Notes under the pieces: model-generated
What the model saw: only the letters and a program-made list of their open reading frames with translations
What the model was told of the DNA's origin: nothing
The model's database searches: none
Program-made: the position numbers and the translations under genes
Shown here: piece after piece, positions 1-11,999 of the stretch
How the letters are laid out: every line of letters starts with the position of its first letter
Position numbering within the stretch: position 1 is the stretch's first letter
Assembly (NCBI GenBank): GCA_036873135.1
Contig: JAPTYO010000008.1
Coordinates: 35,412,819 to 35,476,818 of the forward strand
Length of the DNA: 64,000 bases
DNA from: Clarkia xantiana subsp. parviflora
Lineage: Eukaryota; Streptophyta; Magnoliopsida; Myrtales; Onagraceae
Reading direction: 5' to 3'

Positions 1-796
1 GTCGATGAACGCTCCATAATATATGTGTGTTAAGTTGCGCCGACGCACGTAGTGTTAGGTCGTTCAGACGCGCATAGTGTCGTATTGGCTGTATAAGTGT
101 CGGGACGAGGCCCTTACTGACGTAGAGTTACCCCCGTATAGAGGGTGTTCGTTATGTAGTAGTTGTGAACTTACAAGTTCGTAGGTGTGGAGTTGCCCCC
201 GTGTCGGGTATGTTCGCCACAAAGTTGTCTTGGACGTGGGGTGTTGACCCCTGTGTCGACTGCTACTTGGGTTTTTCCAAGGTTGGGTGCATTCAGCGAC
301 AGCTACTTGATGTTTCCGAGGTAGGGAGAAGGCTAGAGGTTGACGAGGCGACGTACCCTTCCATGGTGTTGGTCAGAGGTCGGCAAGGCGACGTGCCTAT
401 CCATGTTGTTGCCGCAACCTGGTGTTTTCAAGGTAGAGTGCTTCCTGCGGCCGCTACTTGGTTATTAGTATATTGATGTGACACACAGACATAAAAGTCG
501 TTCAGTGATTCGTGGATACAACAGCCACTTAGAGTTACGTGGACATGATACAACTTAGTGTACCCGTTAGGTGCTTCGTATGTGAGGTGGTAGATCTTGC
601 ATTGACGTGTCGACGTGTGTGCACGGTGCCACGCGTGCATAGTGTGGCGTTCGTGGTATTCTTACACTTAGAATTTAGAAGCGAATCGTCGCACCTTGTT
701 TATGTGTCGAAACATGCGCGCATTGTGCCATGTATGTTGCCATTATACTTAGTTTCTGAACGAGAGATGTTGCTCATCCTCTTAATGCGTCGACAT

Positions 797-1044
797 GCGT
801 GTGCCACGTTAGGTGTCTTCGTACTTAGTTTTTGGCTGGGAGGTGTTTACTCCTCATTCCTGGTGTGTCGACGCGCACGTGCTGCGCTTAGCGTCTTCAT
901 ACTTATCCTTCAAACGAGAGGCGTTGTTTCCCCTCTTGGTGCGTAGACGCGCGTGTGTTGCACTTAGCGTCTCCATACTTAGTTTTTGAACGAGATTCGT
1001 TGTTTCCCCTCTTGGTGCGTAGACGCGCGTGTGTTGCTATTGCG
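797..1044. repeat. 76-bp tandem repeat
   Basis: Units begin at 797, 873, 949 and 1025 (last one partial), an exact 76-bp spacing. The 873 and 949 units are the most alike. Each contains 'CTTAGCGTCT' or a variant and ends near 'GCGTAGAC' or 'GTGTCGAC'. A more diverged unit is visible upstream, from about 718. Confidence 0.75.
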
Positions 1045-1049
1045 AACAC

Positions 1050-1910
1050 TCCGCCTCGTTCCAAGACTAAAAGAGCTGACTTCGAGGTGCGTCCCTCGAG
1101 CGATCCCAAGTGGTCGAAATCCGGCAGTGGCGAGGCATCGAACGTTTGAGGGTCAGCTCGCACACCTGCTATGTCTGCCCCCCGGTTGAGGGACTGGACC
1201 TTGAAGGAGGAGTCTCCTCGTGAAGATATGTAACTTGCCTTTATTTTCTTGTTGTACTGTGATGCTTGACCCTTCTTGTTTATCCTTGTTCATAGGGATT
1301 GCGCCTCTTGCTGCGCTCACCCGAGTTGGCTTGGTTTGTCCTGCAAAGGATGTTATCACTGGTGGGGAGTGGGAACCCTTTGTTGTTAGGGGGCCATGCT
1401 TTGCCAAGTAAGCCATCTTGACTACTCCCGAGGTGGGAGTACGTATGTTCCAGCAAATTTTCACTCTTGGTGATCGAATGGTTCGTCCCAGCGAACCTAA
1501 GAGTGCGCACTCCTATGTTGGGTGTGCAGACATGTCTTCGCCTTTGCTCCTTTGTGATTGAAATCACGAAGGAGAAGAATGCACTCCAAGGGGAGTGCAA
1601 CGTGGTATGTCGCGAGTTGGTGAGCGTGAAGGAGAAGACGCGCTTCTTGGATTCCAAGGTTGTTGATTTGGAGGCGGGAACCTCATCTCGTCAGGCTCGA
1701 GTTCGATGTGATTGCCCTTCAGAAGAAGGTTGCTGAGGATAGCGAGGCGCACGGCCTTGCGTTGCAGGTTGCGCAAGAGATGGCCTATGCGTAAGGCAAG
1801 TTTGATGGTGTGGCGGAGCACAAAGATTCGGAGTTCTATCACGCTGACATTCGGGCAGGTGATGACGACTTGATGTGTGTGTCCTCCATCAAAGGCTTTG
1901 TTGGGCATGG
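1050..1910 (+). pseudogene. Possible broken coiled-coil ORF, antisense to the element
   Basis: This stretch has protein-like + strand segments interrupted by stops and frame changes. One piece (about 1564-1690) reads as charged heptad-like sequence containing ITKEKNALQGE and KVVDLEAG. Another (about 1695-1790) contains ALQKKVAEDSEAHGLALQ. The style resembles the coiled-coil 'gypsy-type transposon' ORFs that some Tat-lineage plant elements carry antisense to gag-pol. The family assignment is from memory of that style only. No intact ORF remains, and chance open frame is possible. Confidence 0.3.
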
Positions 1911-2828
1911 TATATACTGTTGCCCCCGAATTTTACTTTGATCGGTTTTGTATATATGCATGTTTGCCACTAGACATGTGGCTGCCTTGTGTCTTAGAGG
2001 CGGGATTTTTCTCCCGGCTGCTGAGGCCAATGCCCCCCCAGATTGCTGAGGCACATGTCTTTAAGGTTGTTGAGGCGAATGCCCTTGAGGCATGCCCTTG
2101 ATGTTTGTATTGCAACTTGCATGATTTAGCCCTTGTATATAAAGGTTTGGTAGTGTTGTATTGTTCGCAACGATGGTCGAAACTTGAGACTCTTCGTAGA
2201 GTATGTAAGTAGACATTTATGTCCTGCCACCATTGATCGATATATATGTATAGGTGTTAGTACAATAACTATGTATGTACCGTTACCCCGAATAGTCGCA
2301 TAGTGCCATGTTAGAAACGCGTGTAGACGTCGTGTAGGCGCGTATGTAAGAGCCATAAAGGCTATGTAGGTGTTGAGTGGAGTTTACCACTCGAGATGAG
2401 AGTGTTTCTCAGCTCGCCGGAGGTGTTGGTACCTCGCATGTGGCATTAGGTTGATTGTGTTTGCTCTACCAAGCTTTGTACATGGTTTTGGCTCCCCGTG
2501 TTTGGGTTGAGGTTGCTTGTTGGGGTGTTGTCCCTTTGAACCCTTTATGTTTATGTTTCAATGTTTGACGTTGACGTTTATGACCTGTCATGAATGGTTT
2601 AGTAATGCATGGTAACATGGTAATAATATTTCATACCTTTGTTTTTATGATTGTCCATGTGGTGTGGACTATAGAGTAGAGTTGAGATTCGTCCTCTTGT
2701 TGGATGTAGCATCCGTAGTTGTTGTTAGGAGACATATGTCCCTGCATTGCGTGCCCCTCTTGGTTATACCAAGGCATGGCAAGATGAATATGTGTTAGAC
2801 ACATGAGTTGTATGCTTGCTGTATTTCA

Positions 2829-3021
2829 TGAGTAGTAACGCGCAAGGCTTAAGAGTGACGCTTAGCATTTATGAGTAGTAATGTGTAAGGCCATTGTCCC
2901 GACACTTGGCATTTTTGAGTAGTAATGCGTAAGTCCTTAGAGTGACCCTTGGCATTTAGGGGTAGTAATGCAAAAGGTCGTTTTCCCGGTACTTGGCATT
3001 TATGAGTAGTAATGCACAAGG
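2829..3021. repeat. About 41-bp tandem repeat with two alternating unit types
   Basis: Five diverged units each begin near 'GAGTAGTAA' (or GGGTAGTAA) and end in 'TTGGCATTT'. One type carries an 'AGAGTGACnCTT' core and the other a 'CCCGnnACTTGG' core, and the two types alternate. That suggests amplification as a dimer of about 82 bp. Confidence 0.65.
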
Positions 3022-3737
3022 CCCATGTATACACGCGAGCGTGTCGTCTCGACGAGGCGAGACCTTAGTTTTTACAGTCTCTTAGTCCACTCTAAGGCGA
3101 CGTTGTCACAAGACGCTACTTGTTGATTTGGTGTGTTTTTCCATCCGTTAGTTGGGAACTCCCCGCGTAACGTTGTTGCAAGGCGATCTGTTGGCTAACC
3201 CAATTACTTGCCTTGCGATGCTAGTACGCCTCCACTTTGTTAATCAAAGGGACATGACAATGGTCGTGTGATACGCCTTGTAGTTTATTCCGTCTTTCGG
3301 ACCATTCCGAAGCGACGTTGTAGCAAGATACGACTTGCCAATTTTTGAATGTGTTTTGATCCGCTATTTGGGTACCCCCGTTATAGTGTTAAGGCGAGGT
3401 GTTCCTTGGCTAGTCCTTGTACTGACCTTGCGATGCTACTACACCTCGTCCTGGTTATTCCAGGGGGCTGTATAAGTTTGTATTGCACAACTTGTAGTTT
3501 TTTCCGTCTCTTGGTCCATTCTAAGGCGACGTTGTGGCAATACACTACTTGCTTAGTTGGAGTGTTTTAATTCCGTTATTTGTTCACGAACAAGATAACG
3601 TTTTACAAGATTCGACTTGTATGTTTAGTGAGTTTTTTGCTTGCGTTGTGTATTGCGGCGATTGTTGTTTACGTTCCTGCCGGCGTAGAGTGTTGGTACG
3701 TAATAATGAACGCCACTTGTGGGTAGTAGTAGGTTCT
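3022..3737. other. Non-coding internal region of the large element
   Basis: No gene was recognised. Phrases such as 'AAGGCGACGTTGT' followed by 'ACTACTTG' recur at about 3095, 3310 and 3525, so this is probably an old, diverged repeat of about 215 bp. Confidence 0.4.
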
Positions 3738-4160
3738 CATGGGGTTTCCCTCGTATAGAGGATGTCGCGCCATGTATATGTTTAGTAATCTATGCTGGGT
3801 GTCTCGTTCCTCGGTAAGATGTCATGGGGTTGCCCTCGTGAAGAGGATGTCGCGCCATGTAAATGTTTAGTAATCTATAGTGGGTGTCTCGTTCCCCAAT
3901 AAGATGCCATGGGGTTGCCCTCGTGAAGAGGATGTCGCGCCATGTAAATGTTTAGTAATCTATACTGGGTGTCTCGTTCCTCAGTAAGATGTCATGGGGT
4001 TGCCCTCGTGAAGAGGATGTCGCGCCATTTAAATGTTTAGTAATCTATACTGGGTGTCTCGTTCCTCAGTAATATGTCATGGGGTTGCCCTCGTGAAGAG
4101 AATGTCGCGCCATGTAAATGTATGGGGTTGCCCTCGTATAGAGGATGTCGCGCCACGTAG
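3738..4160. repeat. 85-bp tandem repeat
   Basis: Units start at 3738, 3823, 3908, 3993 and 4078, exactly 85 bp apart. The fifth is cut short at about 4121 and followed by a partial unit. Each starts CATGGGGTT and contains GATGTCGCGCCAT and GGGTGTCTCGTTCC. Units differ by only a few bases, so amplification is recent. One more half unit lies at about 4208-4245. 85 is not a multiple of three, so the array cannot be a coding repeat. Confidence 0.9.
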
Positions 4161-4245
4161 TAGATGATTGCCTCTTGGTTGAGAAACCAAGGAATGGTTG
4201 CTGTAATCATGGGGTTGCCCCCGAGCGGGGATGTCGCGCCATGTT

Positions 4246-7200
4246 ACTTGTATGTAGTCCTTAGAAAAGTTTCTAGGATGTAGCTGTATAGAGTAGACAT
4301 AATAGATGTCGCATGAGAGAGCGTATTGAGTGCTCGTTGTTGATGTCGAGTATTGACATGTAGATGGCGTATAATATAGGCCGTTTGTTGTATGTAGCGT
4401 AATAGCTTGCGTTGTTGATGCAAAATAAATGCATAGAGTACACTACTTGGTATGATTCCAGAGTAGGGAGTATTGTTGATGTATAAGTAAGGTTGTACCT
4501 ACGAGAGGGTATGCACTTCATTAGATAGTTGCAATATTTGCAGTATGATAGATAATAGATGAAGTTCTATGATCTTATTCAATTAGTGCATGTATTGAAA
4601 TATTAGTATGAATACTCCCTTTGGTTGACAACGCATGTTAGGTATGGGACTATTCCAGGGTCCCTAGTTGCATGTGTTCGTTGGTATATTGTTGTTTGAA
4701 TTCTCTAGTTGATGCGCGTATTTGCATCCATGTCGTGATGCACATATATGTGTGTGATCGCTACTTGGTATTGTTTCCAAAGTATGATCTTGTGTTTGAG
4801 TAATTCGCTCGACTAGCCGTCGTGTGCTAACATTAGCTTGGATACTTGCTACGACTATACAAGTGGTATAAATGCGACCGCAATTTGGATTAGATGCCTA
4901 AGTAGGGAGCTCGTAGATAGAGTATTCCAGAGAGCGTTGTATACAACCTCTAGTAAGTGTTGTCTCTTAAGTAGAGTGTGTCTTTGATACATCTCTTGTA
5001 TCGGTACATAACCTGTCTCAAACTGTTTCGCATTGATTCGAGACGTATATTGGTTAGTAAATAGTATGGAGCTATAAATCTCCTTGTAAGGCTATGTTGC
5101 CTGTCATGTCGTCCCACTGGACTAGATTAGACTGAACTATTCGATCCTTATATCAGGTTCGGCTAGTTCGTTCTTTTCAGCTTGTAATGTCAATATGACT
5201 GGATCAGATTATTCGTGACTAGTCTGTTCCGTTCAGCTTGCATTTTGTTCTGAGTAAATCAGACTATTCGGGGTAGATATCTTACCCGAGTAGTTTGTTA
5301 TATTCAGCTTAGTATTTCGCATAGAGTTATTACCTCTTACTCGAGTTTGAACAATATGTCGGTTACCTGGACCTTTTTTAGTAGAAGTGATTGCCTTTTG
5401 AGGGCGATACCTGGTGTAGATATCTTGGATTGAATCCGTATAGGATGTTGAGGTTGTTTTCCGCGTATGTGGCTTCCTTTTAGGAAGAGTGATGTTGCGT
5501 GTTCGCGTGACCTTTCATTTATGAACTTTTTCCTAATAGTTAGGTGGGGTGACAAGCACTTGTTCGTTCGGTGCCCCCCAAGTCGCTTAGCAGTCGCACC
5601 ATCTTTCTTTGCTCGGGTGTGATGACTATCTCTTGTAAGTAGGATACTGCTAAACCCTTGTAATAGTCGTAGTTCGCGACGTGCCCCCGTTCTTGCGACG
5701 AGTGTTATGCATTTCCCTATGTGACTGTTGTATGGCAGCGCCCATTCTTGAGGAGTATTTGTGAATTCCATCCCTCCTATTCCTTGCATTTTGATGCAAG
5801 TGTATTTGTTGGTGGGATTGAGTAGGGGTAATGGCTCTCGTTCGGACGTGTGTGGCACTTAGTTTTTCCTTTGGCTGGTTTCCGAGTATTCTTGTGCGGA
5901 ACCTCGAATGTCGTAGTTCCCGTACCATAGGTAGGTAATACCTTATGTTTCTTCATGGTGGTGTGCCCCCCATTGTGGTTATGACTTGTAGTTTAACTTC
6001 TCTTGAAGTTGTGCTTGTGTTACGGATGTATACATGGTTGAGGAATGTCGAACTGACAAGGTCCCACTCTTTTCCTTGTGTCGTTATCGGAGATAGTGCG
6101 TCTGTTACCTTTAACATCCGCATTAGGCCTCGTATGCGTGGATAGGCGCATGTAAGCACATGTTGTTGCGCGTAGGCACATGTATTTGCGTCAGATTGTT
6201 TGGATCCCTCCATCCGTGTTAGAGTCATCTCCTTCTTATTATTTGCTTGACGAAAGAGTATTTGTAGGATGTCGGAGATAGCTATGTCGCCCTCTCCACG
6301 TGATGGTTTTAGCACAGATGTGCGAATAGCGCAGGAGTCGCTCTTGAGTAACACTCCATAGTGCTGGTGGGGTTGTCCCTTGAATGGTGCCCCCTCTTGT
6401 TTATTGTTGTGATGCGATGTTTAGAACCTTTGAGTTCCTCCACAGAGGTGTAGTCAGCATATGCCCCCGCTTGGGGATTGTTGGGTGATGGTGCTTACGC
6501 GAACGCGAGGGACTAAGTTGTCGTGCTGTAATTTTTTATTTCATTTTTTGTAGGCACCGGTCAGTCGGGTGTTTGGCCGGATGTGTCTGTTTCCTCCACC
6601 TATTGGTGGGGCTTGACAATGCTGTCATTGTTTTCTTTGTCCCAGCGCAACGAGACATGTGCAGTCTTGGTTGTCTTTTGTTACAGAGGCAAGGGGTGTT
6701 GCTATGTCTACCATTGGTTGTTTGTGCGTTGGATGTTGCACTTTGTCCCCGTGAGGAATTGCTTCCCATGACTTGGGTGCGTTGTAGAGACGTACACACG
6801 TTGGTGGTGTATGCGTTTGACAATTAATGTTCTTTTTTGGCGTTGCTTGCTTGATAGAGCAAGGCGGTTGCGACCATCTGATAATCGAAGAGGGTTCCTT
6901 GAAAGCTGTGCGCTTGAATGGTGAAGAATGTTCACTGAGTGGCCAGCTCAGACAGAGCTTAAATGGCCTTCGACAATATTCCGGCGGCGATGGTGGTCCG
7001 CGTCAAGTCGCTTTTCAAGTTGGATCGAATTTTTGAAGGTTCGACCTACCCTTGCTTTGTATCTTCCTTGATTCCTATCATTCATTGTTAGGAGATAGAA
7101 GTATGTAATGTATAGAAATAGTTAAGTGCTTAAAACCTTGAATGTATAGTAAGGGGTTACTCCCTGCGTTGGTCGTGAGAGTTCCTCGATTAGAGGTTTC

Positions 7201-7806
7201 GATAGCGTTTGTTATAGGTATGGTAGCGAGCGTCTAGGGGCTTCACATTGGTATCCACGCCATGAGGTCTGGATTAGGTCGTCTCGTCAGTGTTTTCTGT
7301 TGACGACTATTTTCGGTGATAGCGATCCCTTCGCTAGGCCGGAGTGGCTGCGACGCGTCCAACTTGTTGGTCGGACGTCGATGGTTGGTGGTAGTAGCGA
7401 TGCTACTGTCGTGATGCATACTGCTACAGGGGCGCATGCTGTCGGTACACCTGCTTGTAGGTGCGGTGAACTTGGTGGTTTGTCCGCGGTATGTCCAGGG
7501 TATGTCTGCTGGGAGTATGCCCCCTGGGGGTACGCCCTGCTGGAGGTATGCCCGTTGTGTTGTTTGGGTAGCGTAGCATAGCATTCCAGAGTTAGTCTTT
7601 GCATGTCCCTTGTGTTGGACTATGCGTCTCCTCTTAGGTAGTCTTTGTGAGTGTCAATGTTTGTATTGGTGCATCATCATGTTTGTGTTCTTAGACATGT
7701 TGCATCTTTTAGGACGCGTATGCTTCCCTTGCCAAAAATCATCATGTATGACGTATATGTTTTCCATATAGATGTTGCTGGTAAGCGAGAGCTTGTTTGT
7801 TCGAAT
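4246..7806. other. Non-coding internal region of the large element
   Basis: All six frames contain only short ORFs without recognisable domains or coding-like composition. Some loosely repeated phrases are present, for example TTCAGCTTG near 5178, 5237 and 5304. I see no RNA gene or promoter. Confidence 0.5.
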
Positions 7807-7822
7807 CTCGCGGACGGCGCCA
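7807..7822 (-). other. Primer-binding site
   Basis: On the minus strand the sequence reads TGGCGCCGTCCGCGAG, three bases inside the LTR end. TGGCGCC-type sites are used by many plant gypsy elements and match the 3' end of tRNA-Asp-like primers over the first nine bases. The site fixes the element's orientation as minus. Confidence 0.6.
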
Positions 7823-7825
7823 AAA

Positions 7826-8888
7826 TGTTGGATCCTGACTCTTCGCGGGTCGTTGACTCTAAAGTCGTCGGGTCCTTGAAGTGTTGTGTAGTTATACTGA
7901 CAAGTTTTTTGAGCTCGCGGATATCCGACAGTCAGGGTATCGGGCTGTCGGAGTGTCGGAGCGTAAGACTGCCGAGGAGCCGGAGACTTGCAAGCCCTTA
8001 AAATGGCTAAGTGTTTGGGTATCTTGTAGTGTCTTCACATGTACGTGTCTTGTAGTATGTGCGTGTGTGCACACCTCATGGAGTATACGCATATGCGTGT
8101 CTTGCGGAGTATGCGCACACTGTGGGGTATGCGTGCCTCGGCGGAGTATGTATGTATGTGCGTCTAGTAGAGTGTCGGGACCCGGACTAGACAATGTGTC
8201 GAATCCTTGTATTGATGCGGGAAGATGCCTTGGGTTGTCACTTGCTGGGTCTTCGCACGTGTCGGGGCTCGTGCGTCTCCGTATACCTGCAAGAGGGGCA
8301 GTATCGCACCCCACGCAAGGGGGGGGTGGAGTGCGATGAACCCTCCCGAAGCTTAAGTCAGGTATTTTAGAGAGAGAAAGTAAGAGAGTGGGCAGAGCTT
8401 CCGCTGTCAACTTCGTTTGAAATGAATGATCAATGCCCCTATTTATAGGAAACCTTGGAATCAAACCGGGTTTTGAACGGTCCGACGTCGGTTCAATACA
8501 AAGTATGAACCGAGCGTAGACGGGAGCAAAACTGACATCGGGAGGGTTTGCACGTGCGGTGTTTGCGTAGGGGTTTGTATGTCAACAAAAGGAGGAATCC
8601 GGACCGTCCCGAGGTATCGCGAGGATCCCGGGAGGTCCGGAATAACGGGAAAATCCGGAGGGTCGGATTGTCCCGCAATCCGGATTGTCTTGCAATCCGG
8701 ATTGTCTTGCAATCCGGACCTGGTCGGGATTAACACATTCCGGACGCGGTGCAAGTCTGGGGCGCGTACGCGCGTGCCCCGGACTTTTTAGTACCCACGG
8801 GTGAATATTTCGAAACGTTTAGTAAGTCCGACATGTTTACGAAGTCCGAATAATATAAAACGAACCCGAATCGGACGTATACCCATCA
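7826..8888 (-). repeat. 5' LTR of the large minus-strand element
   Basis: The sequence starts TGTTGG and ends CCCATCA on the + strand, giving TG...CA termini. A TATTTATA motif at 8440-8447 (TATAAATA on the minus strand) is a likely promoter. Next to it lie a G-run and a purine-rich AGAGAGAAAG stretch that recur at the same relative places in the LTRs at 12692 and 14975. Several copies of an 'ATCCGGA/TCCGGAT' type motif fill 8590-8740. Confidence 0.65.
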
Positions 8889-9424
8889 CCTGTTGTTTGA
8901 AACACCGCGTCGAAAGTCTGATTGGCCAACATGGAAAGGGCCATCGGTAATTGCTGATCCAAAGATGCTGATTGTTGCTAGGGGACAAAAACAAAAAGAG
9001 AATTCGCAATGAAATGGACTCAACCAAAGAACCCTAGAGTAGTGGATGCAGTAGATGTCGATAAGAAGGTCACAACGCAAGAAGTTGTACAACTCAGCCC
9101 CAAGAGGAGGAGTATTCGTTGTATTAGTTTTATTTGGTACTAGTTGTAGCTGAACTGTTTGCGGTTTTGTATTTGTATGTTCATGACGTATGTACTATGG
9201 TTTTTCAAATTTTTTCTAAACAGTTTTAAAAAATTAAGTTTTTTCAAATCATGCATGTTAGGTACCCTAATATCAATTTTTTTAGAAAAATCCCAAAAAT
9301 TGACATGCTAAAAAAAATATGAAAAAATTAGAATAAATACCAAACATATTTTTAAGACTAACACTAAAGTTTCACGACATTTAATCAAGTCCAGAATTTT
9401 ATATTGCATGTTTAAAATCGACGC
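8889..9424. other. AT-rich spacer downstream of the PMD gene remnant
   Basis: This lies between the outer end of the LTR and the final stop of the PMD frame. A 44-codon + strand reading frame begins at about 9009 but has no recognisable domain. The rest is AT-rich. Nothing supported. Confidence 0.4.
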
Positions 9425-9787
9425 CTAACCGCATCTCGACCGGACGTTCCTACTATAACTGGGACACTGATCATCGGACTGCGTAAACTGAGTGGGAGGG
9501 GGAGGTGCATCGTCGTAGCTGACCTGTGTGGCAGGGTCGAAATCAATAATCGCAGGGTCGAAATCTACCATCACAGGGTCGAAATCATCAAAGAATCATG
9601 CGTCATTGGGACCCGCCTCATTGAGACCCGCGTATTCGATACCCGTATCATTGAGAGGTGCATCTAGGCCGACCTCATCAACATCAGCATCAACATCAGG
9701 GGGAGCTACCTCGGGGGGAGAAATGGGAGTAGCCATAAGTGCGTCAAACTCCTGCGTAAGGCCGGCTTCATAATACATTGTACGCCC
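9425..9787 (-). pseudogene. C-terminal fragment of the plant-mobile-domain gene, separated by the copia insertion
   Basis: Read on the minus strand from 9787, the frame continues the PMD gene interrupted at 21340. After removing one copy of the five-base target duplication, GACGTGCG runs straight into TACAATG and the frame stays open (…GDVRTMYYEAGL…). The tail is acidic and proline-rich (PISPPEVAPPDVDADVDEVG), then carries three DFDP-type repeats and QVSYDDAPPPP. The terminal TAG is at 9425-9427. One in-frame TGA sits just after NEAGPNDA, before the DFDP repeats. Low-complexity acidic tails of this kind are usual in transposon-associated PMD proteins. The segment is now cut off from its own 5' exons by 11.5 kb. 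Confidence 0.65.
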
Positions 9788-10384
9788 TGTTAGATTACGG
9801 GGAGTAATCACCACGGATACTAAAACAAAGTACATGCTAATAATCAGAATTATGCAGCGGAAGATTCGTACATACTTTTAAGATGATCCGTAGACCCAAG
9901 ATCTTCGCTGGAGGGAGTTCACGATCCTCCGGTCGGGACCCGTAGAGGTTCTTGTTAGATAAGCCTTACGTGGTGCAAGCTCTACAGCAAAGCCTCTGAT
10001 CGATTCTTGGCACGGGGACAGATCTCTGGAGTGTTTGCTTGGAAAGCAAATTGGCACACCCTTGGTAGATGGTAGGTTCGGCCGAAACCTAGGTGGTGTG
10101 GGGTTGAGGGTTTTTCTCTCTAAAACACTTAATGAGGGAATAGTGATTAAACCTAAAAATCCCTTAACACCTCTTATTTATAGGAGGAGTAAAGTGGAAG
10201 TCCTCTTTACCCTCTTTATAATTTCGGCCGGCCATTAGTATAGGGAGGCCCAATTTTGGGCCTCTCATGTCAATTGGGTTTGGGTCTAGCCCAATTACCC
10301 TAATGTGACATTTACCCAAGTTCCTTAGGTAAACTATACATATTATGGGCTACCAATTACGGCGCCTATCACCATATGCTTAAA
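9788..10384 (-). repeat. 3' LTR of copia copy C1
   Basis: The + strand reads TGTTAGATTACGG…ATATGCTTAAA. The final base pattern should be TTACA, as in its sister LTRs, so one terminal base is mutated. A TATTTATAGGAGGAG motif near 10180 is the minus-strand TATA box. A purine-rich tract (minus strand GAGTGGGAGC) abuts the inner edge and is the polypurine tract. Confidence 0.85.
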
Positions 10385-11662
10385 GCTCCCACTCGCCGGA
10401 ATGGGAGGGTGCCTGTTAATGCATTGTCGTCCGAATCTGCATCAACATTTCACTCCTTCTATCTGCTCCTTGCTTCCGAATAGTTCATATGAGGTTTGCC
10501 GTGCGACCGACGGATACGACGGGCATCGTGCTACTCATCTGTTAGGAGTATTGTAGCGCCCGCGTAACGTTGATTCCCTTTCCTCCAATCAACCTATTAT
10601 AAACAATATTTATATTGTACCGCGTTGTATCCTAGGTCAACTGTTAATTCTCCTTTTGCCTAGTTTCCACATAGGAACACTTCTTCAGGGCATCCGTACA
10701 AGTATTCACAACCTTCAACTGATATTCGGTCGGTGGCCACCTAGTGAATACAAGAGTTGGTGAATTACAGGTGAACTTGACCATCCCCATCGCTCATATC
10801 CTTAGTCAGACCCAAACGGTTTCCAAAGACGTGGTCACTGGGTTTTTGTTCAGCACTACGCTCGTACGCCGGGAAGCGAGCATTGAGCCTGACCTTAGAT
10901 ATGATTTCTGAGTCCGTGAGGATACTTTAGGTGTCTCTTCATAAGGCTCCTGTGATCAATCACACGCTCGAGGTGAAGAAGTTTGCGCCCGCCAGAATCA
11001 CGAGGATTCCTACCTAGCACAACCGAGTTGTGACCCCGTGGTCGAACGTGGCACGCGCAGTATGAAGCACGCATTGATAGCATACCTTGACATTTTGGGT
11101 TGACAGGAAAGGGATATGTCAATCATGCTTTCACAGATTCTCATCTGGCCCAGAATGTGGTTAAATGACGAACGAAGTTCATCACAGCGATATGCAAAAC
11201 GAAGATCATGTCGAGTTACTTCGAAACTAGATAATCGTTGCTTAATCAGGTTTATCCCCCTGACTCTTAGCCGGTCTTGCTTGGTAGAGGCCTGCCTCCA
11301 CCGCAAGACTACCGTACCTGTGTAACTAGGTAAGGCCCACATTCGACATAGTTTGGCAGAGGATTGCGTCCTCCTACGAATTAGTTTATAGACCGTAAAT
11401 ATGATGTAATCAAAACATTATGACGTCGATTGATCATAAACTCAGTTGCAATTCTTTCGCTTACAAAATGTAACTTTCTAATACCAAAATGTTATCACAG
11501 ATACATGCCATTTCTAAACCCTACGCAATCCAAGCAGTTTTACATTCTTTTCGAATATCTCCCTGCGTAGTGGTTTTGTTAATGGGTCCGTTACCAAGTT
11601 ATTGGTGGACAAGTATTCCATAGTGATTATATTATCTACTACCATTAAAATTCAGCATGAAA
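10385..11662 (-). other. 3' non-coding part of copia C1
   Basis: This region lies between the RNase H remnant and the 3' LTR. No ORF is recognisable. It is collinear with 59109-60240 in copia copy C2, with scattered substitutions. Confidence 0.6.
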
Positions 11663-11995
11663 TTATTTCTCATCAATGTGTTTGGTCCTACTATGGTACA
11701 TCGGATTCTTAACTGCCGCAATGGCTGCTTGACTGTCAGAGAAGACCTTCACAAGTTTATTCTCAACATCACCACCAAGCAGTGCAGTTAGAAGCCTTTT
11801 GAGCCAGACCGCTTCTTGTGCATTCTTAGAGAGAGCTACGAATTCTGATTCCATTGTGGACAGCGCGACTAAGGTTTGCTTCTTGCTCTTCCATGAAATG
11901 GTTGAATTAGCAAGGAGGAATATTCCTCCTGTGGTGGACTTACGATCATTTAGATCGCCACCACGGTCGGCGTCAATGTAATCGGTCAATTCTAA
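11663..11995 (-). pseudogene. copia RNase H domain remnant
   Basis: The minus-strand frame shows the copia RNase H signature: DRKSTTGGIFLL, then STMESEFVALS, EAVWLKRLL, FSDSQAAI and HSRTKHID. These are the D-E-D positions of the Ty1/copia RNase H that removes RNA from the RNA:DNA hybrid. The frame starts after YIDADRGGD and breaks off near 11663, where C2 continues with KYFYAKSMVED. The domain is therefore truncated by a stop in C1. Confidence 0.85.
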
Positions 11996-11999
11996 CTTC

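Larger units (their letters stand above)
1..8888 (-). mobile_element. Large non-autonomous LTR retrotransposon (gypsy-type, LARD-like), 3' part outside window
   Basis: A 1063-bp LTR at 7826-8888 is bordered on its left by a primer-binding site that reads TGGCGCC on the minus strand, so this is the 5' LTR of a minus-strand element whose body runs leftwards out of the window. The body (1-7806) has no gag, protease, reverse transcriptase or integrase that I can recognise on either strand. It is instead rich in short tandem arrays (797-1044, 2829-3021, 3738-4160). This fits a large retrotransposon derivative moved by proteins from a relative. The LTR shares its layout (G-run, TATA box, AGAGAGA tract) with the nested element at 12692-15840. 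The other LTR is not visible, so element length and target duplication cannot be checked. Confidence 0.6.

Noticed and set aside
3738..4160. Possible CRISPR array
   Set aside because: The 85-bp units are contiguous repeats without unique spacers, in a plant genome, with no cas genes.
9002..9142. Short + strand frame (MKWTQPKNPRVVDAV…)
   Set aside because: Looks mildly protein-like but is only 44 codons, has no domain and no splice partner that I can find.
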